Positions 1 through 8,357 of a stretch of DNA of 64,000 nucleotides are shown in pieces. Location: contig NZ_OY762276.1 of the NCBI RefSeq assembly GCF_963665445.1, positions 3,466,601-3,530,600 on the forward strand. Reading direction: 5' to 3'. The position numbers were made by a program, and so were the translations under genes. The notes beneath the pieces were generated by a model. That model searched no databases. It was not told the DNA's origin and saw only the letters and a list, made by a program, of their open reading frames with translations. The stretch is from an uncultured Desulfobulbus sp. GTDB taxonomy: Bacteria; Desulfobacterota; Desulfobulbia; Desulfobulbales; Desulfobulbaceae. How positions within the stretch are numbered: the first letter of the stretch is position 1; each line of letters opens with the position of its first letter.

Positions 1-1
1 G

Positions 2-838
2 GCGGAGCGCTTGATCCTCCTTCGCGACGACAACGACCCGACCTTCGGCGGTATTGCGCCGGAACCCTCGTCGACCAACATGCAGCCCACGCTGCGCACC
101 CTCGCCGCCCGCCCGGAACCCCTGAAGATCGGGGCGATCATTGACCCGGATGGAGATCGCATTCGCTTCACCGATGGAGAAATCGAGATCTCGATGAATC
201 AATTCGGGGCAATGGCATACCACTTCCTCCATGAGATCAAGGGGAAACGGGGCATGGTCGCCAAAACCGTTGCCTCGAGTAATCTGGCCAACGCCCTGGC
301 CCGCCAACTGGACGAAGAAACCTTTGAACCCAAGGTGGGTTTCAAGGAGTTCAAGCCGGTGATCAACAAAGCCCTGGTTTATTTCGAGGAGTCCGACGGT
401 ATTTCCATCATCGGTCATACGCCGGAAAAGGATGCCTTTATCGGGCTGATTCTCGCCCTTGACATGGTCCAGACCTTGAAGAAATCCCTGGGCAGCTACC
501 TGGAGGAAATCGAAGCCAGGTTCGGCCACTACTACCCCGACCGGGACGGCGTAACAGTCTCCCAACAGGGAGAAACCCTGCTGCAGAGCCTTGACCGGCT
601 GCAGGCGTATTCAACCGGCAGTACGGTCAAGGTGGGCGAGGAATCGAAAACCATTGCCGAGGTCATCGACATAGACGGCCGCAAAATGATCCTCGAGGAT
701 GGCTCCTGGCTGATGATTCGCCCCTCGGGGACCGAGCCCAAGGTGCGCTTCTACGTCGAGGCACGTACAGCCGAAGAAACTTCGCTTCTGGTAAAAAGTG
801 CCAAATCGATGCTTGCCGAAATAGGACTCCTGGCATAA
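2..838 (+). CDS. Phosphoglucomutase/phosphomannomutase, C-terminal part (5' truncated by window edge)
   Basis: The reading frame is open at the left edge, so about 278 C-terminal residues of an alpha-D-phosphohexomutase are present. The family interconverts hexose 1- and 6-phosphates for sugar-nucleotide and polysaccharide synthesis in the cytoplasm. Two hallmarks are visible: the Mg-binding loop DPDGDR near nt 142-159, and the C-terminal phosphate-binding loop RPSGTEPKVRFYVEA near nt 718-762. The catalytic phosphoserine loop lies outside the window. The family is usually 450-550 residues, so roughly 40% is missing. It ends 85 bp before nifU. Family assignment is firm; sugar specificity (glucose, mannose or glucosamine) cannot be told from this part. 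Confidence 0.9.
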   Translation, partial: AERLILLRDDNDPTFGGIAPEPSSTNMQPTLRTLAARPEPLKIGAIIDPDGDRIRFTDGEIEISMNQFGAMAYHFLHEIKGKRGMVAKTVASSNLANALARQLDEETFEPKVGFKEFKPVINKALVYFEESDGISIIGHTPEKDAFIGLILALDMVQTLKKSLGSYLEEIEARFGHYYPDRDGVTVSQQGETLLQSLDRLQAYSTGSTVKVGEESKTIAEVIDIDGRKMILEDGSWLMIRPSGTEPKVRFYVEARTAEETSLLVKSAKSMLAEIGLLA

Positions 839-865
839 TGTAGCAAGCTGAATACGCTCCCGCTT

Positions 866-882
866 TCCTCCCTCTGGGAGGA
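866..882 (+). terminator. Short hairpin after the phosphohexomutase gene
   Basis: TCCTCCC and GGGAGGA form a perfect 7-bp stem around a TCT loop, 27 bp after the stop codon. Only a weak T run follows (GCGTTT), so termination would be inefficient. Confidence 0.4.
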
Positions 883-923
883 TCGCGTTTAACTGCTGAA
901 TTTTATTATATTAGAGACCGGTC

Positions 924-1760
924 ATGTGGGAATATACAGATAAAGTCCAGGAACATTTCATCAATCCGAAAAATGTAGGCGAGATCGAAGACGCCAGCGG
1001 TGTCGGCAATGTCGGCTCCATTGCCTGCGGTGACGCGTTGCGTCTGACGATCAAGGTCGATGAAAATCAGATCATAACCGATGCAAAATTCAAGACCTTC
1101 GGCTGCGCCTCGGCCATCGCCTCCTCCTCCATGCTGACTGAGATGCTCAAAGGGATGAAGCTTGAAGATGCCAAAAATCTGACCAATGACGACATTGCCA
1201 AGGCTTTGGGTGGTCTGCCCAAGGAGAAAATGCACTGTTCGGTCATGGGGAGGGAAGCCCTTGAGGCGGCCATTGCCGACTACACCGGCGTGATCCTGCC
1301 CATGGCCCAGGGGGAGGTAATCTGTGAGTGTTTCGGCGTGACCGATCTGGAAATCATTCGCGCGATCAAGGAAAACGCCCTGGCTTCGGTTGAAGAGATC
1401 ACCAACTTTACCAAGGCCGGCGGCGGTTGCGGAAAATGTGAAGGACGCCTCAAGGCATTGCTCAACGAGACCACTGAAGACCAGAGCGCGCAGAGCAGCG
1501 GGAAGAGCAAACAAAAACGAATGACGACCCTGGAAAAAATTAAAAAGATCGAGGAAGTCATTGAGCGCGAAATCAAACCGACCTTGAAAAAGGATGGCGG
1601 CGATATTCAACTCGTTGATGTGGATGGCGATTTCGTGACGGTTTCCCTTCGTGGTTCTTGCGCCGGATGTCACTCTTCCCAGACCACCCTCAAGGAGTAT
1701 GTGGAAAAAAAACTGCGGGAACAGGTCCTTGAAAGTCTGATCGTAGAGGAGGACAAATAA
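924..1760 (+). CDS. nifU: NifU-type Fe-S cluster scaffold protein, three domains
   Basis: This is a 278-residue scaffold that assembles Fe-S clusters from the sulfur delivered by NifS and passes them to apo-proteins. Residues 1-125 are an IscU-like domain with ligands C35, C61 and C105. Residues 131-182 are a Bfd-like [2Fe-2S] domain with C134, C136, C169 and C172. Residues 203-278 are the NifU C-terminal domain with the CAGC motif at C246 and C249. Full three-domain architecture is typical of nitrogen fixers and of many epsilon- and deltaproteobacteria that use NIF machinery for housekeeping. No nif structural genes are in view, so a general Fe-S role is likely. The stop codon overlaps the nifS start by one base (TAATG), which suggests translational coupling. 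Confidence 0.95.
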   Translation: MWEYTDKVQEHFINPKNVGEIEDASGVGNVGSIACGDALRLTIKVDENQIITDAKFKTFGCASAIASSSMLTEMLKGMKLEDAKNLTNDDIAKALGGLPKEKMHCSVMGREALEAAIADYTGVILPMAQGEVICECFGVTDLEIIRAIKENALASVEEITNFTKAGGGCGKCEGRLKALLNETTEDQSAQSSGKSKQKRMTTLEKIKKIEEVIEREIKPTLKKDGGDIQLVDVDGDFVTVSLRGSCAGCHSSQTTLKEYVEKKLREQVLESLIVEEDK

Positions 1761-2947
1761 TGACCGTCTCAGCAGACAATGTCATCTACATGGACAACAA
1801 CGCCACCACCCGTATTGCACCGGAGGTGTTGGATGCCATGATGCCCTACCTCACCGAATTTTATGGCAATCCGTCCTCGATGCACACCTTTGGTGGCCAG
1901 GTGGGCCAGGCTGTGGGCACGGCCCGGCAGCAGGTGGCCGATTTGCTCGGCGCCCTGCCGGAGGAAATCGTGTTCACCAGCTGCGGTACCGAGAGCGATT
2001 CAACCGCCATCCTCTCCGCCCTGCAGACCTATCCTGAAAAAAATCATGTCATCACCACCCGGGTTGAGCATCCGGCGGTGAAAAACCTCTGTGACAACCT
2101 GGAAATCCTCACTGGACGCAAGTACCACATTACCCGTCTGCCGGTGGCAGAAGACGGCACCCTGGACCTGCAACAGTTCAAAGACAGCCTGACTGACGAA
2201 ACCGCCATTGTCAGCGTCATGTGGGCCAACAACGAGACCGGCGTCATTTTCCCGGTTGAGGAGATGGCAAAGATCGCCAAGGAACGGGGGGTACTCTTCC
2301 ACACCGATGCGGTTCAGGCGGTGGGCAAGATCCCGATCAACCTGCAGGCCACTGACATCGACTTCCTGTCCCTCTCCGGCCACAAGCTCCATGCGCCCAA
2401 GGGCATTGGCGTACTCTATGTCCGCAAAAGAACGCCTTTCATCCCTTTCCTCAACGGTGGCCATCAGGAAAGAGGCCGGCGCGGCGGCACCGAGAATGTG
2501 GCTTCGATCGTTGGTCTGGGCAAGGCATGCGAACTCGCGGCAGCCAAGATGGAGGAAGAGAACACTCGGGTTCGCGCCCTTCGCGACAAGCTGGAAAAAG
2601 GCTTGCTCGCCTCCATCCCCAAGGCCCTGCTCAATGGTCATCCCGAGCAGCGGCTTCCCAACACCGCCAACATCAGCTTCGAGTATGTTGAGGGAGAGGC
2701 CATTTTGTTGCTCATGAACCAGCACAACATCTGTGCCTCATCGGGCTCCGCCTGTACTTCGGGCTCCCTTGAACCTTCGCACGTCCTTCGTGCCATGGGG
2801 GTTCCCTTTACAGCGGCCCATGGATCGATCCGTTTCAGCCTCTCCATATACAACACGGAGGATGAGGTGGATTTTATCCTGGAAAAAATGCCGCCCATCA
2901 TATCCCGCCTGCGGGAACTCTCCCCGTTCTGGGAAGAAAATAGGTAA
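1760..2947 (+). CDS. nifS: Cysteine desulfurase NifS
   Basis: This 395-residue class V PLP enzyme takes sulfur from L-cysteine and hands it to the NifU scaffold encoded just upstream. The PLP lysine is K209 in SGHKLHAPKG, and the persulfide-forming cysteine is C332 in SSGSACTSGS, a loop typical of the NifS/IscS group. The N-terminal MDNNATTR and the SMHTFG segment also match the family. Length is normal. The start ATG shares its A with the nifU stop and has GAGGAGG about 6 bases upstream. A strong terminator follows at 2959, so nifU-nifS form a two-gene unit. Confidence 0.96.
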   Translation: MTVSADNVIYMDNNATTRIAPEVLDAMMPYLTEFYGNPSSMHTFGGQVGQAVGTARQQVADLLGALPEEIVFTSCGTESDSTAILSALQTYPEKNHVITTRVEHPAVKNLCDNLEILTGRKYHITRLPVAEDGTLDLQQFKDSLTDETAIVSVMWANNETGVIFPVEEMAKIAKERGVLFHTDAVQAVGKIPINLQATDIDFLSLSGHKLHAPKGIGVLYVRKRTPFIPFLNGGHQERGRRGGTENVASIVGLGKACELAAAKMEEENTRVRALRDKLEKGLLASIPKALLNGHPEQRLPNTANISFEYVEGEAILLLMNQHNICASSGSACTSGSLEPSHVLRAMGVPFTAAHGSIRFSLSIYNTEDEVDFILEKMPPIISRLRELSPFWEENR

Positions 2948-2958
2948 TAGCCCCAACC

Positions 2959-2996
2959 AGACACCGCCTGCCACCCGCCATGCGGTGTCTTTCTTT
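2959..2996 (+). terminator. Rho-independent terminator after nifS
   Basis: AGACACCGC pairs perfectly with GCGGTGTCT (9 bp) around a 14-nt loop and is followed by TTCTTT. It sits 11 bp past the nifS stop and only 24 bp before thyX, so thyX must be read either from a promoter overlapping this site or by read-through. Confidence 0.75.
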
Positions 2997-3020
2997 GCCC
3001 CCCTTTCCTTCCGGTATCCC

Positions 3021-3953
3021 ATGCGCATCATAGAGCCAAGCGTCACCATTCTTGATGAACTTGACCGGCAGAGCCTTCCGGTCCGTATCGAATTTTGCGG
3101 GCGTATCTGCTACAAAAGCGAAGACAAAATCAACACCGAGTCCGCCATTCCCTTTGTGCGCAAAATGGCAGAGTATGGTCACAACTCGGTCCTGGAAATG
3201 GGCGTGACCACGTTCAAGGTTACCGTTCTGTCACAAAAGGTGGTTGAGGCCTTCTTTTTGCGACAACCCAAATTCCTCCATATCGACCTGCTCGACGAAA
3301 AAACACTGCTCATATCCGGATCTGTTCGTGCAGTGACGGAAATGGCCTTGGCCCATCAAACTGATGTGATCGCGCGGGCCCTCGTCCATGCCCTGCAGCA
3401 ACAACATCCGTATTTTTTTGAAACCCTTGCTTTGCAGCCCTGCCCTGGGATAGAACAGGTTACCGTGCACCAGATGCCACTAGCCGAGGTCGATCAATTG
3501 CCCTTGGAACAGCTCGGCAAGCATCGGTACCTGGCGGTCAAATTCATCGTCAACAGGGCCGTCACCCATGAGCTTGTCCGCCACCGTCCCTGTACCTTTC
3601 TTCAGGAAAGTCAGCGCTACTGCCGCTATTCCGCCGATAAATTCGGCAACGAAGTCACCTTTATCAAACCGGTCTTTTTTGCCGAAGACAGTCAGGAGTA
3701 CGCTCTCTGGAAGCAGTCGATGGAGGCCATGGAGGCGCAATACTTTCGCTTGCTGGAGACATCCACACCTCAGGCCGCACGCACCGTTTTACCCAACTCC
3801 TGTAAAACGGAAATCATTGTTTATGCTAACCTCCAGGAATGGCAGCATATCCTTAGGCTACGCACTTCATCGGCAGCCGAACCCTCCATGCGGGAGGTCA
3901 TGATTCCGCTGCAACAGATGCTGTCCGGAAAATTCCCCAAACTATTTCAATGA
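3021..3953 (+). CDS. thyX: Flavin-dependent thymidylate synthase ThyX
   Basis: ThyX methylates dUMP to dTMP using methylene-tetrahydrofolate, FAD and NADPH. The diagnostic RHRx7S motif is present as R187-H188-R189 to S197, in RHRPCTFLQES, followed by QRY. The protein is 310 residues, longer than the 220-250 of minimal ThyX, as seen in many deltaproteobacteria. The frame stays open upstream into nifS, but ATG 3021 is chosen because MRIIEPSVTIL starts the conserved fold and the upstream part overlaps nifS. There is no good Shine-Dalgarno site. No thyA is seen in the window. Confidence 0.93.
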   Translation: MRIIEPSVTILDELDRQSLPVRIEFCGRICYKSEDKINTESAIPFVRKMAEYGHNSVLEMGVTTFKVTVLSQKVVEAFFLRQPKFLHIDLLDEKTLLISGSVRAVTEMALAHQTDVIARALVHALQQQHPYFFETLALQPCPGIEQVTVHQMPLAEVDQLPLEQLGKHRYLAVKFIVNRAVTHELVRHRPCTFLQESQRYCRYSADKFGNEVTFIKPVFFAEDSQEYALWKQSMEAMEAQYFRLLETSTPQAARTVLPNSCKTEIIVYANLQEWQHILRLRTSSAAEPSMREVMIPLQQMLSGKFPKLFQ

Positions 3954-4081
3954 TCCTGAGGAGATACACCTCCGCCCCAAGAACCTGGTGCGCATGTCCT
4001 CCGCCATGAGGTACGAATTAATAGGGCTGCGCTTGAAATTATTTTGCTGTCGAACCCGTCCTTTTCAAGATTTTCTTCTTT

Positions 4082-4110
4082 TTGACCGACCTTTGCGTTT
4101 ATAGTAAACT
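4082..4110 (+). promoter_or_regulatory. Candidate sigma70-type promoter upstream of the PilB-like gene
   Basis: TTGACC at 4082-4087 and TAAACT at 4105-4110 are separated by 17 bp in an AT-rich 200-bp gap. The start codon lies 44 bp further on. This is a consensus match by eye only. Confidence 0.35.
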
Positions 4111-4154
4111 ATTGGAAAAAATTCTCACTCTAGACTTCAAGACCTTACAATTCC

Positions 4155-6404
4155 ATGGCAATAAAACCTGGACAGACAGCGACCGACGCACAAAGAGGCT
4201 CCCTGAAACGAACCGTTAAGGATCAATCCGGAGCAGGTAAATTGAAAATCGGCGAGTTGCTGAGCAAGGCCGGTTACATCACTGCGACCCAGTTTGAGGA
4301 AGCGAAAGCTATCCAGAAAAAAACTGGGGAGCGGCTCGGACGTATTCTTCTGGAAAGCGGAGCCATCGAGCGGGACACCATTGCCAATTTCCTGAGCAGG
4401 ATGCACAACTACACCATGGTTGCCATCGATCAGGAATCCCCGAGCCAGGAAGCCATCACCCTGCTCCCTTACCAGACAGCCAAACAGTTCCTGGCCTTCC
4501 CCCTACGCTTGGCAGGTGACACCCTTCAGGTCACCATGGCCGAACCCACCGATTCGCTGGATGTTGAGCAGTTACAGGACATCGTCCAAAAAAATCTCAC
4601 TGTCTGCGTATCATCGGCCAAAGACATTATTGATGCCTACAAGAAGTATTACAAAATAAGCGAGGAAGAATACCACTCCTTCTTCAAATTCGAGCCCGAG
4701 GGTGAAGAGGATACGGTCACCCAGGTCGATGACTTTGGTGCCCTGGTATCGGATGCGGCCGAAGATTTTGAGATCGAAAGCTCCAGCGCGGATGAAAGCA
4801 CCTTTGAGCAGTTTTCAGCCTCCGATGCGCCGATCATCAAGCTTGTGAACGGCATTCTCGTCAAGGCGGTTCAGGAGGGCGTCAGCGATATCCATATCGA
4901 ACCGTTTGAAAGAAGCATGCAGGTCCGGTACCGCAAGGACGGTTCACTGTTCAAGTCGATGAACCTGCCGTTGACCATCAAAAACGCAATGGCCGCCCGA
5001 ATGAAAATCCTGGCCGGCCTCAACATCACCGAACGGCGCATCCCCCAGGATGGGCGCATCAAGATTCGGTTGGGCCGCAACCGTGCGGTCGACTTCCGTG
5101 TCTCCACCCTGCCCCTGCTGTACGGCGAAGGCATCGTTCTTCGTATTCTCGATAAAAATTCGCTCAACGTTGACCTCACCAAGCTTGGCTTTACCGAGGC
5201 CACCTTTGCAGCCCTCAAACGGTGTCTCTCGCGCCCTCAGGGGCTTTTGCTGGTTACCGGCCCGACCGGTTCAGGAAAGACGGTAACGCTCTATTCCGCG
5301 CTCAACTCGCTCAACACCGAAGATATCAAAATCCTCACCGCAGAAGACCCGGTTGAGTTCAACTTTAAAGGTATCAATCAGGTCAATGTCAACGCCGAGG
5401 TCGGCATGACCTTTGCTGCAGCCCTCAAAGCCTTTCTGCGGCAAGATCCCGATATCATCATGGTTGGTGAGATCCGTGATATCGAGACCGCAGAAATCGC
5501 CATGAAGGCTGCCATGACCGGCCATCTCGTATTTTCCACCCTGCACACCAACGACTCACCAGCAACCGTCGGCCGTATGGTTGATATCGGCATTCCTCCC
5601 TACATCCTCGCCTCATCGCTGACCATGGTGCTCTCGCAGCGACTGGGACGAAGACTGTGTAAGCATTGTAAGACTCCGGCCCACTATGATAGCCAGACTC
5701 TTCTCAGTGCCGGATTCAAGGAACATGAACTCAATGAACTCAAGTTATTCAAGGCAAAAGGGTGCCCTGAATGCAACGGTCTAGGCTACCGTGGGCGGGT
5801 TGGTTTTTTTGAGCTCATGGAGGTTACCGATGCCGTAGCCGAGGCCATCCAGGCAGAGGTATCGGAAGAACAACTGCGAAAGGTGGCCATCCAGGAAGGC
5901 ATGTATACTCTTCGAGAGGCGGGGCTGCAGAAGGCCCGTGAGGGAGTAACCAGTCTAGAAGAAGTCCTGAAAAGAACCGTTGCCCACGAAGACAGCATGC
6001 CCGCCTACCTGGTCAACCCGGATGTCGAAGAGTACGAAGACGGTGATGTCGTCATCCAGGAAGGCAACAAGGACCGGGATTTTTTCAAGCTCATCCGCGG
6101 GAAAGTTGCTGTTCTGCGTGCCGGCAAAAAGATTGCCGAAATCACTGAGCCCGGAGAGTATTTCGGCGAGATGGCCGCCATCCTCGAAGAACCCCGCTCA
6201 GCCTCCATCATTTCCGTAGGGCGATGCACCATCAAACGCTACCCCGGCGATAAGCTCTCAGAACTGATCGAAAAATATCCAGAAGTTTCCCGCCACCTGT
6301 TTCGCACTCTCGTGGAACGTCTGCATAAAACCGACCGCATTGTGGTCCAACTCGCAAGTGCGGGAAAACCTCGGCCACCGCATCACGTCATTCGACAAGC
6401 GTAA
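4155..6404 (+). CDS. PilB/GspE-type secretion or pilus ATPase fused to a cyclic-nucleotide-binding domain
   Basis: A 749-residue assembly ATPase of the type IV pilus/type II secretion family, acting at the inner membrane. Residues about 25-160 match the N-terminal MshEN/GspE-N region. The motor follows with Walker A GPTGSGKT (369-376, K375), an Asp-rich segment DPDIIMVGEIRD (E439) and a His box around GHLVFSTLHTND. The zinc motif is C502xxC505...C537xxC540. About 110 extra residues at the C-terminus (about 625-735) form a CRP-type cNMP-binding domain. Its phosphate-binding cassette starts FGEMAAIL (F670-E672) and has R681 in PRSAS. Ordinary PilB ends near residue 570, so this is a fusion that suggests gating by a cyclic nucleotide. 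It stands alone, with no other pilus genes adjacent. Confidence 0.9.
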   Translation: MAIKPGQTATDAQRGSLKRTVKDQSGAGKLKIGELLSKAGYITATQFEEAKAIQKKTGERLGRILLESGAIERDTIANFLSRMHNYTMVAIDQESPSQEAITLLPYQTAKQFLAFPLRLAGDTLQVTMAEPTDSLDVEQLQDIVQKNLTVCVSSAKDIIDAYKKYYKISEEEYHSFFKFEPEGEEDTVTQVDDFGALVSDAAEDFEIESSSADESTFEQFSASDAPIIKLVNGILVKAVQEGVSDIHIEPFERSMQVRYRKDGSLFKSMNLPLTIKNAMAARMKILAGLNITERRIPQDGRIKIRLGRNRAVDFRVSTLPLLYGEGIVLRILDKNSLNVDLTKLGFTEATFAALKRCLSRPQGLLLVTGPTGSGKTVTLYSALNSLNTEDIKILTAEDPVEFNFKGINQVNVNAEVGMTFAAALKAFLRQDPDIIMVGEIRDIETAEIAMKAAMTGHLVFSTLHTNDSPATVGRMVDIGIPPYILASSLTMVLSQRLGRRLCKHCKTPAHYDSQTLLSAGFKEHELNELKLFKAKGCPECNGLGYRGRVGFFELMEVTDAVAEAIQAEVSEEQLRKVAIQEGMYTLREAGLQKAREGVTSLEEVLKRTVAHEDSMPAYLVNPDVEEYEDGDVVIQEGNKDRDFFKLIRGKVAVLRAGKKIAEITEPGEYFGEMAAILEEPRSASIISVGRCTIKRYPGDKLSELIEKYPEVSRHLFRTLVERLHKTDRIVVQLASAGKPRPPHHVIRQA

Positions 6405-6415
6405 TAAAAGGATGA

Positions 6416-6441
6416 GACGGCTTTCGGCCAGCCGCCCTTTT
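6416..6441 (+). terminator. Rho-independent terminator after the PilB-like gene
   Basis: GACGGCT and AGCCGCC form a 7-bp stem with one mismatch around TTCGGCC, then CTTTT. It overlaps the end of the convergent glycosyltransferase gene. Confidence 0.6.
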
Positions 6442-7894
6442 AAGCCTTCCTGCATTGCAGGTACTTGAGCGTGTACTGGATTTCATCGGAATAAAGGTAC
6501 GTTGCTCGCATTTCACTGGTAGTGCACTCATAGTTCCACCGCTCTAATTTATTCAACAGAGAGCGTGGCACTCTTTTCTCATAGAAAAGCAGAAGGTTGG
6601 AATGTTGATCCGCTTCAAGCTCTTTTTCCTTGGTACTCACTACTCTTTCAGGAAAAAAATGCCGGATATTTCCTCCGATAAAGTAATCAACTGCATACAG
6701 TTGGGGCTCATCTGCGGATTGAACGACCTGATCCAATTGCGATTTCAACTTCACAAAAGGGGTTTGAATCCTACTGGCATGGCGAGTCACATCGATTAAT
6801 CTTGGCCCAAGCACATAGAGCCCCCCTGAAAAAACAGCAATGGCTGCACATAACCCAACGAGCACTTTGATTTTTTCCTGCAGCATGTCGCTTGCTGTAA
6901 AAAGAGTCAAATACAAGGGGAAAAATACGAGATAGGGCATGAGCCATCTTTCTTTGATGCTCGATACACCAAGAAAAATAATGATACAAAACAGCAAGGA
7001 ATATGTTGCGACAAAAAATATGGAAAAATATTTTTTATCTTGACTGTCAATTTTTATCCGAAAACCTTTGCGAAAAAAAATAATCCATACAGCAAGCAGC
7101 AACACGGTAAATGTCGCAGAAGATATGACTAAATTGGAAATCCCCCCCATTGCGCCACTGAAAACATTGAGCACCCCTTGCTGGTGCATTCTTTCGACAG
7201 TGGACTTGGTTCCATCGGTTATGTGGCCTAAAAACCAAAGAGTATGCGGCAGAATAATCAGTAAAAAACTCAAGATTGAAAAATATAATTTTTTATTACA
7301 AAAATTTTTTCGAAATTCCGTAAGGACGAAAAGAGGACAGATCGCAGCGAAAAGCAGCAACACAAAGTTATATTTGGAGAGGACACCCAATCCACACACA
7401 ATCCCGAGTAGAAGAAAACGAAACAGAGAGGTATGCCCTCTAAAAATCTGCATAAAACTATAAAGGGCGAGAACAGAGGCCATGGTCACAATGACACTGT
7501 GCGTTTGGTCCACCTTGGCCTCCCAAAAAATCTGGGGGACAAGGTATAATCCTAGGGTTGCAACAATGGCCTTCACTTCACTATGGCTCACAATTTTCGC
7601 CAATTTGAAATAGAAGATGAAGGTAATACACAGTATGCTATTCTTTAAAAAAGAAAGTGCTACTACAGTGGAGCCAAAAAGATACATACTGACGATTTGC
7701 AACCAAGTATACAGTGGTGGCTGTTCGTTGTATCCAAAAGAAAAAGACTGTGACAAAATAAATTGTTCAGCTTCATCAACCGAGAGTGTTGGAGAAACAA
7801 ACACTCTCTGCACAAACTGCACCATAAAAAACAATAGAATTATGGCAATAAATTTATCACTTAACGCAGAATGACTGCTCCATCTCTCAATCAC
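6440..7894 (-). CDS. GT39/ArnT-like membrane glycosyltransferase
   Basis: A 484-residue polytopic protein with about ten hydrophobic segments. Its N-terminal periplasmic loop, LSVDEAEQFILSQ followed by YNEQPPLYTWLQ, is the signature of PMT_2/GT83 enzymes that move a sugar from a polyprenyl-phosphate carrier to lipid A, glycan or protein. The acidic pair DE in that loop is the expected catalytic site. It lies 3 bp downstream of gtrA and starts with GTG, so it is probably coupled. With the GtrB-like and GtrA-like genes it makes the classic three-part set: charge the lipid carrier, flip it, transfer the sugar. The acceptor is unknown. The gene is clearly more AT-rich than the window average, suggesting acquisition. 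Confidence 0.85.
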   Translation of the reverse strand: MIERWSSHSALSDKFIAIILLFFMVQFVQRVFVSPTLSVDEAEQFILSQSFSFGYNEQPPLYTWLQIVSMYLFGSTVVALSFLKNSILCITFIFYFKLAKIVSHSEVKAIVATLGLYLVPQIFWEAKVDQTHSVIVTMASVLALYSFMQIFRGHTSLFRFLLLGIVCGLGVLSKYNFVLLLFAAICPLFVLTEFRKNFCNKKLYFSILSFLLIILPHTLWFLGHITDGTKSTVERMHQQGVLNVFSGAMGGISNLVISSATFTVLLLAVWIIFFRKGFRIKIDSQDKKYFSIFFVATYSLLFCIIIFLGVSSIKERWLMPYLVFFPLYLTLFTASDMLQEKIKVLVGLCAAIAVFSGGLYVLGPRLIDVTRHASRIQTPFVKLKSQLDQVVQSADEPQLYAVDYFIGGNIRHFFPERVVSTKEKELEADQHSNLLLFYEKRVPRSLLNKLERWNYECTTSEMRATYLYSDEIQYTLKYLQCRKA

Positions 7895-7897
7895 AGA

Positions 7898-8305
7898 TTA
7901 ATCACCAAATGAAAATTTCTTCGTTAAATAATTATAAAAAAATATCACAACAATAACTACGCACTTTGCAACGATTGGGACCTGAGAAAAAATCGTTTTC
8001 GTCGTTAATATATAGACAAGTAGACTTCCCAGGAATATTCCGATTACCGAAAAGATGGCGGAAAGAACAAACGACACATACCATTTACGGGTCGCACGGA
8101 AGACCCAAAACGATTGCAGCAAAAAATTGGCGATCATGCCCAAAGAGGCGCTGACCATATTTGCCAGGTAGGGGTCCAGCCAGTGCAGAAGAAGGACATA
8201 CACGCCCATATCCAGCGTCGTCGCCAACGCTGAAGTTGAAAAAAATTTTATTATTTTCAAGCTGATCAAATCCATGAAAAGCCATCGACGAGAAACGCTC
8301 TTCAT
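7898..8305 (-). CDS. GtrA-like flippase family protein
   Basis: A 135-residue integral membrane protein with four predicted hydrophobic helices, the usual size of the GtrA family. These proteins are thought to flip undecaprenyl-phosphate-linked sugars to the periplasm. Features include the N-terminal FFSTSALATTLDMGVYVLL stretch and NFLLQSFWVFR before helix three, both family-typical. ATG 8305 has AGGAAG just upstream. It lies between the GtrB-like and GT39-like genes. The AT-rich composition matches the GT39 gene. Confidence 0.88.
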   Translation of the reverse strand: MKSVSRRWLFMDLISLKIIKFFSTSALATTLDMGVYVLLLHWLDPYLANMVSASLGMIANFLLQSFWVFRATRKWYVSFVLSAIFSVIGIFLGSLLVYILTTKTIFSQVPIVAKCVVIVVIFFYNYLTKKFSFGD

Positions 8306-8357
8306 GGCTTCCTACTCCACATCCGGGTAAATGACAGTGTCACAGCGAGTCAAGCGG

